NCBI GenBank assembly: GCA_964242305.1
Contig: CAXTBB010000003.1
Coordinates: 1 to 64,000 of the forward strand
Length of the DNA stretch: 64,000 nucleotides
Reading direction: 5' to 3'
DNA from: DATLGB01 sp964242305
Lineage (GTDB): Bacteria > Actinomycetota > Thermoleophilia > Solirubrobacterales > Solirubrobacteraceae
Part shown: piece after piece, positions 31,523 through 39,838 of the stretch
Numbering within the stretch: position 1 is the stretch's first letter
Layout: each line of letters opens with the position of its first letter
Notes under the pieces: model-generated
The model's input: only the letters and a program-made list of their open reading frames with translations
The model's database searches: none
Told to the model about the DNA's origin: nothing
Program-made: the position numbers and the translations under genes

Positions 31523-33414
31523 CGCCGGCCGAGCGCGGCGTCGACCTGGGCGACCAGCGCGTCGAGCTCGACCGGCTTGACGACGTAGGCTCCGGCCCCG
31601 AGCTCGCGGGCGCGCGCGATGGTCCGCGGGTCGTCGTCGGCGCTGACCACGAGGGTGCGCGAGGAGCGCAGGATGCCCTCGCGCTCGAACAGCGTCAGCA
31701 GCTCCATGCCGTCCACGGCGGGCAGGTTGAGGTCGAGCAGGATCACCCGCGCGCGCACGCGAGGCCGTTCGCCGAGCAGCATGGCCACCGCGCTGGCGCC
31801 GTTGGAGAACTGAAAGCAGCGCAGCCCGCGGCCGTTGAGCGCGTGGGCGAAGAGCTCGGAGGTGGCGTCCTCGTCCTCGATGATCGCGACGTCGACCTGC
31901 TGGGTCGCGTTGGGCCCCCAGCCGGCCCCGGCGACCTGATCGCGACCGGCGCGCTTGGCGCTGTAGAGGGCCTCGTCGGCGGCGCCGTACAGCGATTCGA
32001 GGTCGGCGCCGTCGGCCGGGTACTGGGCGACGCCGGCGCTGAAGGAGAGCGAGAAGGACGTGCCGGACGCGTCCTTGAACTTCTCCGCGCGGAAGCGGCC
32101 GAGCAGGTCGGAGATGCGGTCGATGCCGCCCTCGCGCTCGAGGCCGAACAGCCCCACGACGAACTCCTCGCCGCCCCAGCGCGCGACGATGTCCTCGCCG
32201 CGGAAGCTGCGCGCGAGCAGGTCCCCCAGGCGGCGCAGCACCAGGTCACCGACCATGTGGCCATGGGTGTCGTTGACGCGCTTGAAGTGGTCGATGTCGA
32301 TCTCGACGACGCAGACGGGACGCTCGAGGCGCTCGGCCAGGCGCAGCAGGTGGCTGAGCGCGGCCGTCGAGGTGCGCCGGTTGCGCAGGCCGGTGAGCGG
32401 GTCGGTCTCGGCGAGTGACTGGTGGACGCGGTAGCGGGCCAGGTGGTTGTGCACGCGAGCGACGAGCTGCGCGGCCGGGGCGACGTCGTCGGCGCCGGCG
32501 GCGAAGGCGAGGTGGGGATCGCCCTCGTCCAGCACCACGATCGGTACGATCGACCAGCGCGGATCGTTGCGGATGACGCGGCACAGCTCGAGCTGGTCGG
32601 CGTCGAGCACGATCGTGGACGGGTTGACCCGGGTCAGCTCGCCCCACACGTCGGCGCCGGGGTCGATCGTGATGACCTCGAGGCCGGTCTCGTCCAGGAT
32701 CGTGTCGTCGGCGGAGACGACCAGCACGCGGTCGCCGGCGGCGGCGCGGCGCTGGAGGGCGAGCGTGACCTGGTCGATGGCGCCCGCGGGGGTGGTGCTG
32801 CGGTCCAGGAACCCGACCGCGCCGCGGCGGGCGACCTCGATCCGGTCCTCGAACGCGTCGTCGTCGGCGAGTGCGAGCACGGTCGGGTGCTCGCCCATGA
32901 GCCTCGCCGCGCCCGACGCGGTCAGGTCGAGCAGGACGGCGTCGGGGTCCTCGCCGAGCCGGTTCTGCGCCTCGGCGACGCGCGCGGTGGCGACCCGCAG
33001 CCCGCGCCGGCCGGCCTCCGTGCGCAGCCGCTCGCCCGTGCCCGGGTCCTCCGTGACGATGAGGACGAGCGGGAGCGGGGTCGGGCGGGGGCTGTCGTCG
33101 TCGCCCGCCGACTCGTCGAAGGGCAGGTCGCCGAGCTCGGCGCGGATGCCGGCCACCCACTCGGCCATCTCGTTGGCGACCGCGTCGGAGCTCAGCAGCA
33201 GCTCGCACTTGCGCGCCAGCTCTGACGCGCGCGGGAAGCCGAAGGTCCCGACCGTCCCGGCGAGCTGGTGGGCCGCGTCGCGGGCCAGCGCGCGCAGCGT
33301 CGGGTCGGCCTGGGCGCGCTCGAGCAGCTCGACGCGCTCGACCATCGAGGGTCGGTGCTGCTCCCAGACCGCTGCGATCGTCGCCTGCTGTGGAGTCAGT
33401 TCCTCCCCCGTCAC
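31519..33414 (-). CDS. Hpt-REC-REC-GGDEF-REC signalling protein (diguanylate cyclase)
   Basis: A 631-residue cytoplasmic protein. Residues 1-100 form an Hpt domain (AHQLAGTVGTFGFP, phospho-His 49). Residues 114-220 and 228-325 are two receiver-like domains, probably degenerate: Asp163 and Asp271 could accept phosphate, but the usual acidic pairs and Lys are incomplete. The GGDEF domain (335-495) has active-site GGEEF at 414-418 and an inhibitory RxxD site (R405-D408), so it should make c-di-GMP with product control. Residues 505-631 are an intact receiver with phospho-Asp561 and Lys613. Signals may thus pass through both His and Asp sites. Confidence 0.88.
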   Translation of the reverse strand: MTGEELTPQQATIAAVWEQHRPSMVERVELLERAQADPTLRALARDAAHQLAGTVGTFGFPRASELARKCELLLSSDAVANEMAEWVAGIRAELGDLPFDESAGDDDSPRPTPLPLVLIVTEDPGTGERLRTEAGRRGLRVATARVAEAQNRLGEDPDAVLLDLTASGAARLMGEHPTVLALADDDAFEDRIEVARRGAVGFLDRSTTPAGAIDQVTLALQRRAAAGDRVLVVSADDTILDETGLEVITIDPGADVWGELTRVNPSTIVLDADQLELCRVIRNDPRWSIVPIVVLDEGDPHLAFAAGADDVAPAAQLVARVHNHLARYRVHQSLAETDPLTGLRNRRTSTAALSHLLRLAERLERPVCVVEIDIDHFKRVNDTHGHMVGDLVLRRLGDLLARSFRGEDIVARWGGEEFVVGLFGLEREGGIDRISDLLGRFRAEKFKDASGTSFSLSFSAGVAQYPADGADLESLYGAADEALYSAKRAGRDQVAGAGWGPNATQQVDVAIIEDEDATSELFAHALNGRGLRCFQFSNGASAVAMLLGERPRVRARVILLDLNLPAVDGMELLTLFEREGILRSSRTLVVSADDDPRTIARARELGAGAYVVKPVELDALVAQVDAALGRR

Positions 33415-33421
33415 CCGAGGA

Positions 33422-34063
33422 TTATCGGGCGCTTGACCGCCGAGCTTGACCGTTGCCCGACGCCATGTGCCCGGCGACGGCGATGACCAGGCACAGCCAC
33501 GCTCCGCCGAGCAGGTAGCCGCCCAGGACCTCGTCGAGCAGGTGCGCGCGGCTGGCGACGCGTGAGAGCGCCATCAGCACGATCACCGCGAGGGCGATGG
33601 CCACCACCTCCGGCCGTCCGTGGCGCGCGCCGAGCCAGGCGAGGATCCCGAACGTCGGCAGCGTGAAGGCGGCGTGGCCGCTCGGATAGCCGCCGGAGGG
33701 AAAGCCCAGCTCCCGCGCGGCTTGCGTGTACCCGAGCCAGTGGCTGAGGAGCGGCTCGGTCAGGGAGATCGCCCCCGCCGCCGGAACCAGCAGCGCCGCC
33801 GCCAGCCCGACGTTGCGCAGCACGATCGCGAACGCGGTGGCCACCGTCAGCGCGGCGACGAGGGGCGAGCCGAGCCCGGCGAAGAAGGCGTACAGCCCCG
33901 TGACGCTCGCGTCGGGGTCGAACGTCCCTTGCAACCCAGCTCGCAGCAGCCGCCCGTCGAAGGGGATCGGGCCCTCGAAGCGGACCCACAGCGTCAACCC
34001 CAGGAACGCCACGGCACAGACCACCGCGGCGGTCCGCCACTCAGGCGAGGTGCGCGATGTCAT
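33422..34063 (-). CDS. PAP2-superfamily membrane phosphatase (degenerate motifs)
   Basis: A 213-residue membrane protein with about six helices and two of the three PAP2 motifs: GYPSGH at 125-130 and SRVASRAHLLDE at 167-178. The first motif (KX6RP) is not recognisable, and the third is SRx5Hx2D instead of SRx5Hx3D, so activity on phosphatidic acid or undecaprenyl pyrophosphate is uncertain. The start overlaps the upstream histidine phosphatase by 23 bp. Confidence 0.72.
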   Translation of the reverse strand: MTSRTSPEWRTAAVVCAVAFLGLTLWVRFEGPIPFDGRLLRAGLQGTFDPDASVTGLYAFFAGLGSPLVAALTVATAFAIVLRNVGLAAALLVPAAGAISLTEPLLSHWLGYTQAARELGFPSGGYPSGHAAFTLPTFGILAWLGARHGRPEVVAIALAVIVLMALSRVASRAHLLDEVLGGYLLGGAWLCLVIAVAGHMASGNGQARRSSAR

Positions 34064-34709
34064 TGAACGAGCGCAGGTACAGGCTCCCGTCGGCGTGGAC
34101 GACGAGCCGCGAGATCGACGTGTTGTCGTTGCGCATGAAGGCGAACGGGCGCGACCCGGTCGCCTGGTGGCACAGCTCGCCGATCACCCCGCCGTGGGCG
34201 AAGGCGGCGACGCTGACGCCCGCGCCGGCGCGCTCGGCGATCGTGTCGACGGCTCGCCGGACGCGCGGCCCGAAGTCCTCCATCGGCTCGGCGTTGGGGA
34301 TCACGTCCCAGCGCTCCTCGGCCAGGGCGCGCATCACGATCGGATCGCGCTCGTAGGCGCGGATGCGGAACTCGCCGCCCTCCAGGTCGCCCAGCGAGAC
34401 CTCGGCGAGGTCGGCCAGCTCGGTCGGCTCGAGGCCGGTGCGCTGCACCAGCGGCGCGGCCGTCTGATGGGTGCGCTGGAGGGTGGAGACGAAGATGGCG
34501 GCGAGATCCTCGCGCGCGAGGCGCTCGCCGACCTTGACCGCCTGCTCGCGCCCGGTGCGCGACAGCGGCGGGTTCCCGCGTCCCTCGAGCATCTCGTGGC
34601 GCTCGCCCACCACCGCCTCGGCCGACGCGCCGTGGCGGACGAAGACGATCTCGGTGGCGTCGGGCGGGACGCTGTACTGGCGCTGCTCGTAGCGGACCGG
34701 CTCGGTCAA
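34041..34709 (-). CDS. Histidine phosphatase family protein
   Basis: A 222-residue enzyme of the phosphoglycerate-mutase-like superfamily: catalytic RHG at 25-27 (IVFVRHGASAE), the block STLQRTHQTAAPL with its conserved Arg, and the second catalytic His in VAAFAHGGVIG. It should dephosphorylate a small molecule through a phospho-His intermediate; the substrate is not evident. Its start overlaps the PII gene by 4 bp. Confidence 0.82.
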   Translation of the reverse strand: MTEPVRYEQRQYSVPPDATEIVFVRHGASAEAVVGERHEMLEGRGNPPLSRTGREQAVKVGERLAREDLAAIFVSTLQRTHQTAAPLVQRTGLEPTELADLAEVSLGDLEGGEFRIRAYERDPIVMRALAEERWDVIPNAEPMEDFGPRVRRAVDTIAERAGAGVSVAAFAHGGVIGELCHQATGSRPFAFMRNDNTSISRLVVHADGSLYLRSFNDIAHLA

Positions 34710-35077
34710 GCCAGGTTGTCTTCGGCGCCGGGATGCGACTGCAGCGTCGCCTCACCGCTCTCGCCGGTGCGGATGCGGAACGCCTGCTCCACATCGAGCA
34801 CGAAGAGCTTGCCGTCACCGACGTTGCCCGTGCGCGCGTGGCGGAGCACGGTGTCCACGATCGTGTCGACGTCGCGGTCCGCGACGACGCACTCGATCTT
34901 CAGCTTCGGGCGCAGGTAGTTGGTGAGCTCGGCGCCGCGGTAGCGCTCCGTGATCCCGCGCTGGCGGCCCGAGCCCTTGACCTCCGTGATGCTCATGCTC
35001 GGGAAGCCGAGCTGGAGCAGCTCCATCCGGATCGGCTCGAACGCCTCGTGCCGGATGAACGCCTCGATCTTCTTCAC
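34706..35077 (-). CDS. PII nitrogen-regulatory protein with altered T-loop
   Basis: A 123-residue PII protein. Signature regions ITEVKGSGRQRGITERYRGA and HARTGNVGDGKLFV are clear, with ATP/2-oxoglutarate-site residues kept. The T-loop reads YRGAELTNYLRPK; by alignment with GlnK the modified Tyr51 is Leu, so uridylylation or adenylylation is not possible at that site. It is 4 bp from a histidine phosphatase gene, not from an amt gene. Its targets are unknown; glutamine synthetase or transport partners are likely. Confidence 0.9.
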   Translation of the reverse strand: MKKIEAFIRHEAFEPIRMELLQLGFPSMSITEVKGSGRQRGITERYRGAELTNYLRPKLKIECVVADRDVDTIVDTVLRHARTGNVGDGKLFVLDVEQAFRIRTGESGEATLQSHPGAEDNLA

Positions 35078-35093
35078 GCTCGGTGAGGCTACC

Positions 35094-35714
35094 TCACTGG
35101 TAGCGCTTGGCCTTGACCGTCTCGCAGTTCACCGTCGTGTCGACGGTGTCGACCTTCGCGGAGTCGTCGCCGTCCCCGCAGTCGATGTTGTCGCGCTTGC
35201 CGTCACGCGCGCCGATGCGATCGTCGCCCGGCCCGCCGGAGACCTTGTCCTTGCCACGGCCGCCGTCGAGGACATCCTTCCCGGACCCCCCGGACAGCCG
35301 GTCGGCGCCCTGGCCGCCGAGGATGCGGTCGTTGCCGTCGTTGCCGCTGAGGACGTCGTCGCCGCTGTCGCCGAGGATGCGGTCGTTACCGTCGTCGCCA
35401 CGCGCGGTGTCGTCGCCGGCACCGCCGAAGATGGTGTCGCTGCCCTTGCCGCCGCCGGTCTGGCAGTAGCTCGGATTGCGGGCGCCGGCCGGGCAGGATC
35501 CGTCGCCCTCCAGCTGATCGTCGCCCTTGCCGCCGTCGATGAGGTCGTTCCCGCTCAGCGCGAACACGATGTCGTCACCGCCCAGCGCGGTGACGGTGTC
35601 CGCCTTGTTGGAGCCGACGAGGAAGTTCGGCCCGTTGGTGCCCCCGATGGCCGCTGACCATGCGACGGCGGTGGACAGGCTGGCGAGGACGGTGAGGAGA
35701 AGGAGACGACGCAT
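35094..35714 (-). CDS. Secreted RTX (hemolysin-type calcium-binding repeat) protein
   Basis: A 206-residue protein with a Sec signal peptide (LLLLTVLASLSTAVAWSA) and RTX nonapeptides (GGDDIVFAL, GGAGDDTARGDDGNDRIL, GGQGADRLSGG), which form a calcium-filled beta-roll. Between repeats is an inserted loop with two Cys (CPAGARNPSYC). The end is a Cys-capped motif, DNIDCGDGDD then TTVNCETVK. There is no type I secretion signal; export is by Sec. Paralogue of the next gene at 35809-36498. Role may be extracellular calcium-dependent scaffold. Confidence 0.82.
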   Translation of the reverse strand: MRRLLLLTVLASLSTAVAWSAAIGGTNGPNFLVGSNKADTVTALGGDDIVFALSGNDLIDGGKGDDQLEGDGSCPAGARNPSYCQTGGGKGSDTIFGGAGDDTARGDDGNDRILGDSGDDVLSGNDGNDRILGGQGADRLSGGSGKDVLDGGRGKDKVSGGPGDDRIGARDGKRDNIDCGDGDDSAKVDTVDTTVNCETVKAKRYQ

Positions 35715-35746
35715 CTTTCCTCTATCGGCGCAAGTGCCGGCGAACT

Positions 35747-35785
35747 AAAAAAACGGCGGGACCCGCGCTGTGCGGGTCCCGCCGT
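35747..35785 (-). terminator. Rho-independent terminator after the RTX paralogue
   Basis: On the minus strand, ACGGCGGGACCCGC pairs with GCGGGTCCCGCCGT around a short loop, followed by seven T (the A-run at 35747-35753). It directly follows the stop of the RTX gene at 35809 and is the clearest intrinsic terminator in the window. Confidence 0.92.
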
Positions 35786-35808
35786 TCGAGGTCCTGCCTA
35801 CCGACTGA

Positions 35809-36498
35809 CTAACCGACCTTGACGATCTCGCAGTTGCTGGAGACGACGTCCTTCTTGTCGACGAACGCCCGGTCCTTGTCGCCCGAGCCACAGTCGACGG
35901 TGTCCTTGTACCTGTCGCGGGAGTCGATGCGATCGTCGCCACCGCCGCCGTTCAGCGTGTCGTTGCCCGACCCGCCGAGGATGCGGTCGTTGTCGTCGCC
36001 GCCCGAGACGTTGTCGTCGCCGGAGCCGCCGTTGAGGTTGTCGGCACCCTTGTCGCCGTAGACGGTGTCGGCGCCGGACCCAGCGGTGACGACGTCCTTG
36101 CCGTCGTTGCCGTGGATGGTGTCCGCGCCGTCGTCGCCCTCGATGAAGTCATCGCCGCTGTCGCCGTTGAGGTTGTCCGCACCCCTGCCGCCGTAGATCT
36201 TGTCGTTGCCGGTTCCGCCGCGCGTCCCGTAGGTCGTGCAGTAGGCCGGGTCCGTCGTTCCCGCGGGGCACTCGCCGTCGCCGTAGATCGTGTCGGCGCC
36301 GAACCCGCCGTAGAGGCGGTCGTTGCCGGCCAGGCCCTGGATGTAGTCATCGCCGGCCTTGCCGTTGATGACGTCCTTGCCGGTGGTACCGATCAACGTG
36401 TCCGGTCCGTTGGTGCCGAACGTGACTGCAACCGCAATGGCGGCGCAGGAGAGGGACGCCAGGAGGGCGACCATCAGAATGGTGGGGATACGGCGCAT
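35809..36498 (-). CDS. Secreted RTX (hemolysin-type calcium-binding repeat) protein
   Basis: A 229-residue protein from ATG 36498 (an AAAGGA site lies 9 bases upstream; a longer frame to 36543 lacks this). Signal peptide (ILMVALLASLSCAAIAVAV), then RTX nonapeptides (GGFGADTIYGDG, GGRGADNLNGDSGDDFIEG, GGSGNDTLNGGGGDDRID). Like its neighbour it has a Cys loop (CPAGTTDPAYC) and a Cys cap (DTVDCGSGD, SSNCEIVKV). The two genes are a tandem duplication that has diverged. Expression is ended by the strong terminator at 35747-35785. Confidence 0.84.
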   Translation of the reverse strand: MRRIPTILMVALLASLSCAAIAVAVTFGTNGPDTLIGTTGKDVINGKAGDDYIQGLAGNDRLYGGFGADTIYGDGECPAGTTDPAYCTTYGTRGGTGNDKIYGGRGADNLNGDSGDDFIEGDDGADTIHGNDGKDVVTAGSGADTVYGDKGADNLNGGSGDDNVSGGDDNDRILGGSGNDTLNGGGGDDRIDSRDRYKDTVDCGSGDKDRAFVDKKDVVSSNCEIVKVG

Positions 36499-36669
36499 GC
36501 GCAGTGTTCCTTTCGCCCGCGGGGCGGACATCGAGCTGTTCATTGAGCGTTTCTACGGCTGACGGTCCAGGTTCCTGACAGAGCTTACGCGCGACATACA
36601 GTCGGCGCAGCCAGCTCCGACCGAGGATCTGTGGCACGACCTGAACACCTTTCGACGCGCGCGGCGGCA

Positions 36670-37761
36670 TCAGGACCCCTGCCCGGGCGCGATGACCCGG
36701 CCGGCCTTGAGCCCGAGCCCGAGCCGCTCGCGGTCCTCGCTCTTGAGCGGATCGAGCCCGCTCAGCTCCTTCACGCGCTCCAACCGGTAGGCGACGGTGT
36801 GGCGGTGCACGAAGATCGCGCCCGCGGTCGCCACGGTGGAGCAGTCGTGCTCGAACCAGGCCTCCAGCGTCCCCACCAGCTCCGAGCCGTACTGCTCGTC
36901 GTAGCGGACCAAGGGCGCGATCGTGTCGTCGTAGAAGGACCGGACTTCCTCGGGGTGGGAGGCGAGCACGCGGAAGAGCAGCCGGTAGGTTCCGTCGCCG
37001 ATGTCCCCGGCCCCGCCCAGGCGGGTCACGTCGACCACGAGGGCGGCCTCGTCCAGCGCCCGCCCGAGCGCCGACGGGTCCGCGTAGTAGGAGGACAGGC
37101 CTGCGATGCCGTGCGGGCGCAGCCGGGCGGCGACGCGGCGGGCCGTGGCCAGCGGGTCGCCGTCGTCGGGCGGCGGGATCAACCCGTAGACGCGCCCGTC
37201 GTCGGCGAGCTGGGCCAGCGCGCCCGGGGCCTCGTCGACGACCAGCGCGATCAGGTGGCGCACCCGCTCCCCCGTCGGCTCCGCGCACAGGGCCACGGCG
37301 CCGCGGGTCAGGTCGCAGCCGAAGCGCGCCGCCCGCCGGACCGCGTCGGCGCCGATCGTCCCCGCCCGCAGCTGCTCGAGGAAGGAGCCGCGCAGGTTCT
37401 CCTCGACCTCCACGCGCGCGTCGGCCATCGCCAGCTCGGTGAGCACCGCCACCGACATGGCGTGCATGAGGTCGGGCGCCTCCGCGCCGACGTCGTCGAG
37501 CGCCAGGGCCGCCCCGACCGTCTCCCCGCCGGACTCGATCGCGACCTCCAGCTTGACCTCGGCGGGGACCGGCGCCGGGCGCCCCCGCAGCCTGGCCTCG
37601 ACGTACGCGCGCAGGGGCGCGATGTCGATGTCCGTGTCCCCGCCCAGGAAGGCCCCCAGCCGCGGCACGATCACGGCGACCGGCGCCTTGATCGCGTCCG
37701 CAGCGAGGTTGCAGACCCGCCCGAGCCCCTCGCCCGCCACCACGGCCGCGACCATGTCCAT
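36670..37761 (-). CDS. PucR/CdaR-type transcriptional regulator
   Basis: A 363-residue regulator. The N-terminal part is a sensory region (residues 1-130), the middle a CdaR GGDEF-like fold (about 150-270), and the C-terminus the PucR helix-turn-helix: IFVHRHTVAYRLERVKELSG then LDPLKSEDRERLGLGL. It ends the amt-glnK-pucR unit; 76 bp separate it from glnK. PucR proteins often control nitrogen or purine metabolism. ATG 37761 (or 37755) coincides with a palindrome similar to the one before glnN, suggesting autoregulation and control of glnN. Confidence 0.82.
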   Translation of the reverse strand: MDMVAAVVAGEGLGRVCNLAADAIKAPVAVIVPRLGAFLGGDTDIDIAPLRAYVEARLRGRPAPVPAEVKLEVAIESGGETVGAALALDDVGAEAPDLMHAMSVAVLTELAMADARVEVEENLRGSFLEQLRAGTIGADAVRRAARFGCDLTRGAVALCAEPTGERVRHLIALVVDEAPGALAQLADDGRVYGLIPPPDDGDPLATARRVAARLRPHGIAGLSSYYADPSALGRALDEAALVVDVTRLGGAGDIGDGTYRLLFRVLASHPEEVRSFYDDTIAPLVRYDEQYGSELVGTLEAWFEHDCSTVATAGAIFVHRHTVAYRLERVKELSGLDPLKSEDRERLGLGLKAGRVIAPGQGS

Positions 37762-37768
37762 GTGGACA
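37755..37768. promoter_or_regulatory. Candidate operator at the pucR start
   Basis: TGTCCATGTGGACA is an inverted repeat (TGTCCA/TGGACA arms) that differs by one base from the core of the 16-bp palindrome before glnN (TGTCCACGTGGACA). It overlaps both candidate ATG codons of the pucR-type gene, where a bound protein would block translation start or transcription entering the gene. Confidence 0.5.
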
Positions 37769-37837
37769 GTGCGCAGCCGGGCGGCGGCGACCGGTCGCCC
37801 GGCCTGGTCTTCGGGTGCCGGCGAGGGGAGCAGGGTC

Positions 37838-38212
37838 CTAGCCGTTGACGGCGGCAGCCGCGTCCGGGTGCGATTGCAGCGTTTCCTCGCCGCTCTCCCC
37901 CGTCCGGACCCGGTACGACTGCTCGAGCGGCATGACGAAGACCTTCCCGTCGCCGATCTCGCCCGTCCTCGCGTGGCGGAGGATGCACTCCACCACGGTC
38001 TCCACGTCACCCGTCGCGACGGCGCACTCCAACTTGAGCTTCGGCCGCAGGTAGTTGGTCAGCTCGGCGCCGCGATAGCGCTCCGTGATCCCCTTCTGCC
38101 GGCCGCTCCCCTTCACCTCGGAGACCGAGATGGAGGGGAAGCCCAACTCGAGCAGGTCCATGCGGATCGGCTCGAACGCCTCGTGGCGGATGTAGGCCTC
38201 GATCTTCTTCAT
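37838..38212 (-). CDS. glnK: PII protein GlnK linked to the ammonium transporter
   Basis: A 124-residue PII protein, about 75% identical by eye to the one at 34706-35077. It has VKGSGRQKGITERYRGAE and HARTGEIGDGKVFV signatures. As in its paralogue, Tyr51 is replaced by Leu (GAELTNYLRPK), so no covalent modification at the usual site. It overlaps amt by 4 bp, the standard amtB-glnK pairing; GlnK normally plugs Amt when nitrogen is plentiful, through the T-loop, whose tip here is changed. Confidence 0.92.
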   Translation of the reverse strand: MKKIEAYIRHEAFEPIRMDLLELGFPSISVSEVKGSGRQKGITERYRGAELTNYLRPKLKLECAVATGDVETVVECILRHARTGEIGDGKVFVMPLEQSYRVRTGESGEETLQSHPDAAAAVNG

Positions 38213-39675
38213 GCCGAGTGGGCCCCGGTGGGCGTGGCGGTGACCGTTCGGCCGGTCCGGCCCAGCTCCGCGGCGATCGACACGTCAGGCGACGAGTAGC
38301 CGATCAGCTCGGGCGCCGGGATGAACTGCTCCGGGTAGCCGTACATGCCGTGCTCGGAGATGTCCAGGCCGGCGTCCTCCTCGTCCGCGGTCACCCGCAG
38401 CGTGCCACCCATGAGCGCCTTGATGCCGGCGAGCGTGATGTACGAGACGACCAGCACGAACGTGAAGATCGTCACGACGCCGAGCGCCTGGATCAGGAGC
38501 TGATGCGGGTTGCCGCTGTAGAACAGCCCGCCCTTGCCGACCGTGTTGTACTTGGCCAGCGTCGGATCGGTGAACAGGCCACAGGACAACGTGCCCCAGA
38601 TACCGGCGATGCCGTGTGCCGACAGCGCGCCCACGGGATCGTCGAGCTTCTTGTCGATCGCGTAGATGGCCAGCGGGACGATGAAGCCGGCGACGCCACC
38701 GATGATCGGTGCCGCCCAGGCGTCCACGTAGCCCGACGGGGCGGTGATGGCGACCAGGGCCGCGATCGCGCCGTTGCCGGCCATGCCGATGTCCAGCGTG
38801 CCGGTCTTCCAGCGTGCCACGCCCAGCGCGCCGATGACACCGGCCGCCGCAGCGAGGTTGGTGACCAGGATGACCTGCGTGAAGCGGCCGTCACCGGCGC
38901 CCAGCGTCGAGCCCGGGTTGAATCCGAACCAGCCGAGCCACAGGATGAAGATGCCCAGGCCGAAGAGCGGCATGTTGTGACCGGGGATCGCCCGCGGCTT
39001 GCCGTCGGGGCCGTACTTGCCGCGGCGGGCGCCGAGGTGCAGGAGCACGGCGAGACCGCCGGTGGCGCCGATCAGGTGGACCGCCGTCGAGCCGGCGAAG
39101 TCCTGCATGCCGAGGCTCGTCTGGAGCCATCCGCCGCCGAAGACCCAGTGCGAGCCGAGCGGGTAGATGATGCAGCTGAAGACGATCCCGTAGAGGATGT
39201 ACACGCCGAACTTGATGCGCTCGAGCGTGGTGCCCCAGACGATCGCCAGCGACACGGCGGCGAACACGAACTGGAAGAAGAACTTCGCCTCCGGGGTCAC
39301 CGCCGAGAATCCCATGATCGGGAACGCCTTGGTCGGGTCGCCGTAGTTGCTCAGGAAGAAGCCGGTGTGCCCCGCGATTTTGCCCGACCCGAAGGCGATG
39401 GCAAAACCACAAGCCCAGTAGCCGAGCGTGGCGATCGAGAGGTTGGTGAGGATCTTGGCGACGACCGTGCCCGCGTTCTTCGCGCGGGAGAAGCCGATCT
39501 CGAGGAAGGCGAACCCGGCCTGCATGAAGAAGACGAGCAGACCGGCCAGCACGACCCAGATCGTGTCGGACACGGCGCCGGGCTTCAGCGGCGTCGGTTC
39601 GGGAGTGGCGGCACTCGCGATGTGCGGGAACGCCAACAGCAAGAGGGGGACTGCAAGGGGGAGTGTTCTCTTCAT
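38209..39675 (-). CDS. amt: Ammonium transporter
   Basis: A 488-residue Amt/Rh protein with a signal peptide (residues 1-22) and 11 helices. The twin pore histidines are His200 (GSTAVHLIGATGG) and His354 (GALSAHGIAGIWG); the phenylalanine gate lies in FFFQFVFAAVS. The C-terminal tail is about 60 residues longer than the minimal regulatory tail (DEEDAGLDISEHGMYGYPEQ then FIPAPELIGYSS); the part through GMYGYPE matches the usual PII-responsive tail. It conducts ammonium into the cell. Divergent from glnN across 215 bp. Confidence 0.95.
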   Translation of the reverse strand: MKRTLPLAVPLLLLAFPHIASAATPEPTPLKPGAVSDTIWVVLAGLLVFFMQAGFAFLEIGFSRAKNAGTVVAKILTNLSIATLGYWACGFAIAFGSGKIAGHTGFFLSNYGDPTKAFPIMGFSAVTPEAKFFFQFVFAAVSLAIVWGTTLERIKFGVYILYGIVFSCIIYPLGSHWVFGGGWLQTSLGMQDFAGSTAVHLIGATGGLAVLLHLGARRGKYGPDGKPRAIPGHNMPLFGLGIFILWLGWFGFNPGSTLGAGDGRFTQVILVTNLAAAAGVIGALGVARWKTGTLDIGMAGNGAIAALVAITAPSGYVDAWAAPIIGGVAGFIVPLAIYAIDKKLDDPVGALSAHGIAGIWGTLSCGLFTDPTLAKYNTVGKGGLFYSGNPHQLLIQALGVVTIFTFVLVVSYITLAGIKALMGGTLRVTADEEDAGLDISEHGMYGYPEQFIPAPELIGYSSPDVSIAAELGRTGRTVTATPTGAHSA

Positions 39676-39711
39676 AGTGGCCCACTCTGCTTCGCCGGAG
39701 GGCCAAAGGGT

Positions 39712-39779
39712 TTATCCAACGGGCGGAGATTGTCGGCGCCTACCCCGCCAGACTGGAGCAGTCTCGGACAGGTGGATAA
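39712..39779. promoter_or_regulatory. Spaced inverted half-sites between amt and glnN
   Basis: TTATCCA (39712-39718) and TGGATAA (39773-39779) are exact inverse copies 54 bp apart, each followed or preceded by an ACGGGCGG-like sequence (AACGGGCGG and AGACGGGCGGG). They sit in the amt upstream region and could be paired binding sites for a nitrogen regulator. No -35/-10 pair is convincing in the 215-bp space. Confidence 0.35.
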
Positions 39780-39838
39780 GACGGGCGGGCAGGGGTTCGG
39801 CCCGCTGGACAGGACGGGCGAACGGGGTCGCCGCATCT

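Noticed and set aside
33422..34063. PAP2 protein as an undecaprenyl-pyrophosphate phosphatase
   Set aside because: The first catalytic motif is missing and the third is off by one residue, so the specific function was not assigned.
35094..36498. Regular short DNA repeats that could be read as a repeat array
   Set aside because: They are the codons of RTX nonapeptides (Gly-Gly-x-Gly-x-Asp), not a CRISPR or intergenic repeat; there are no unique spacers of constant length.
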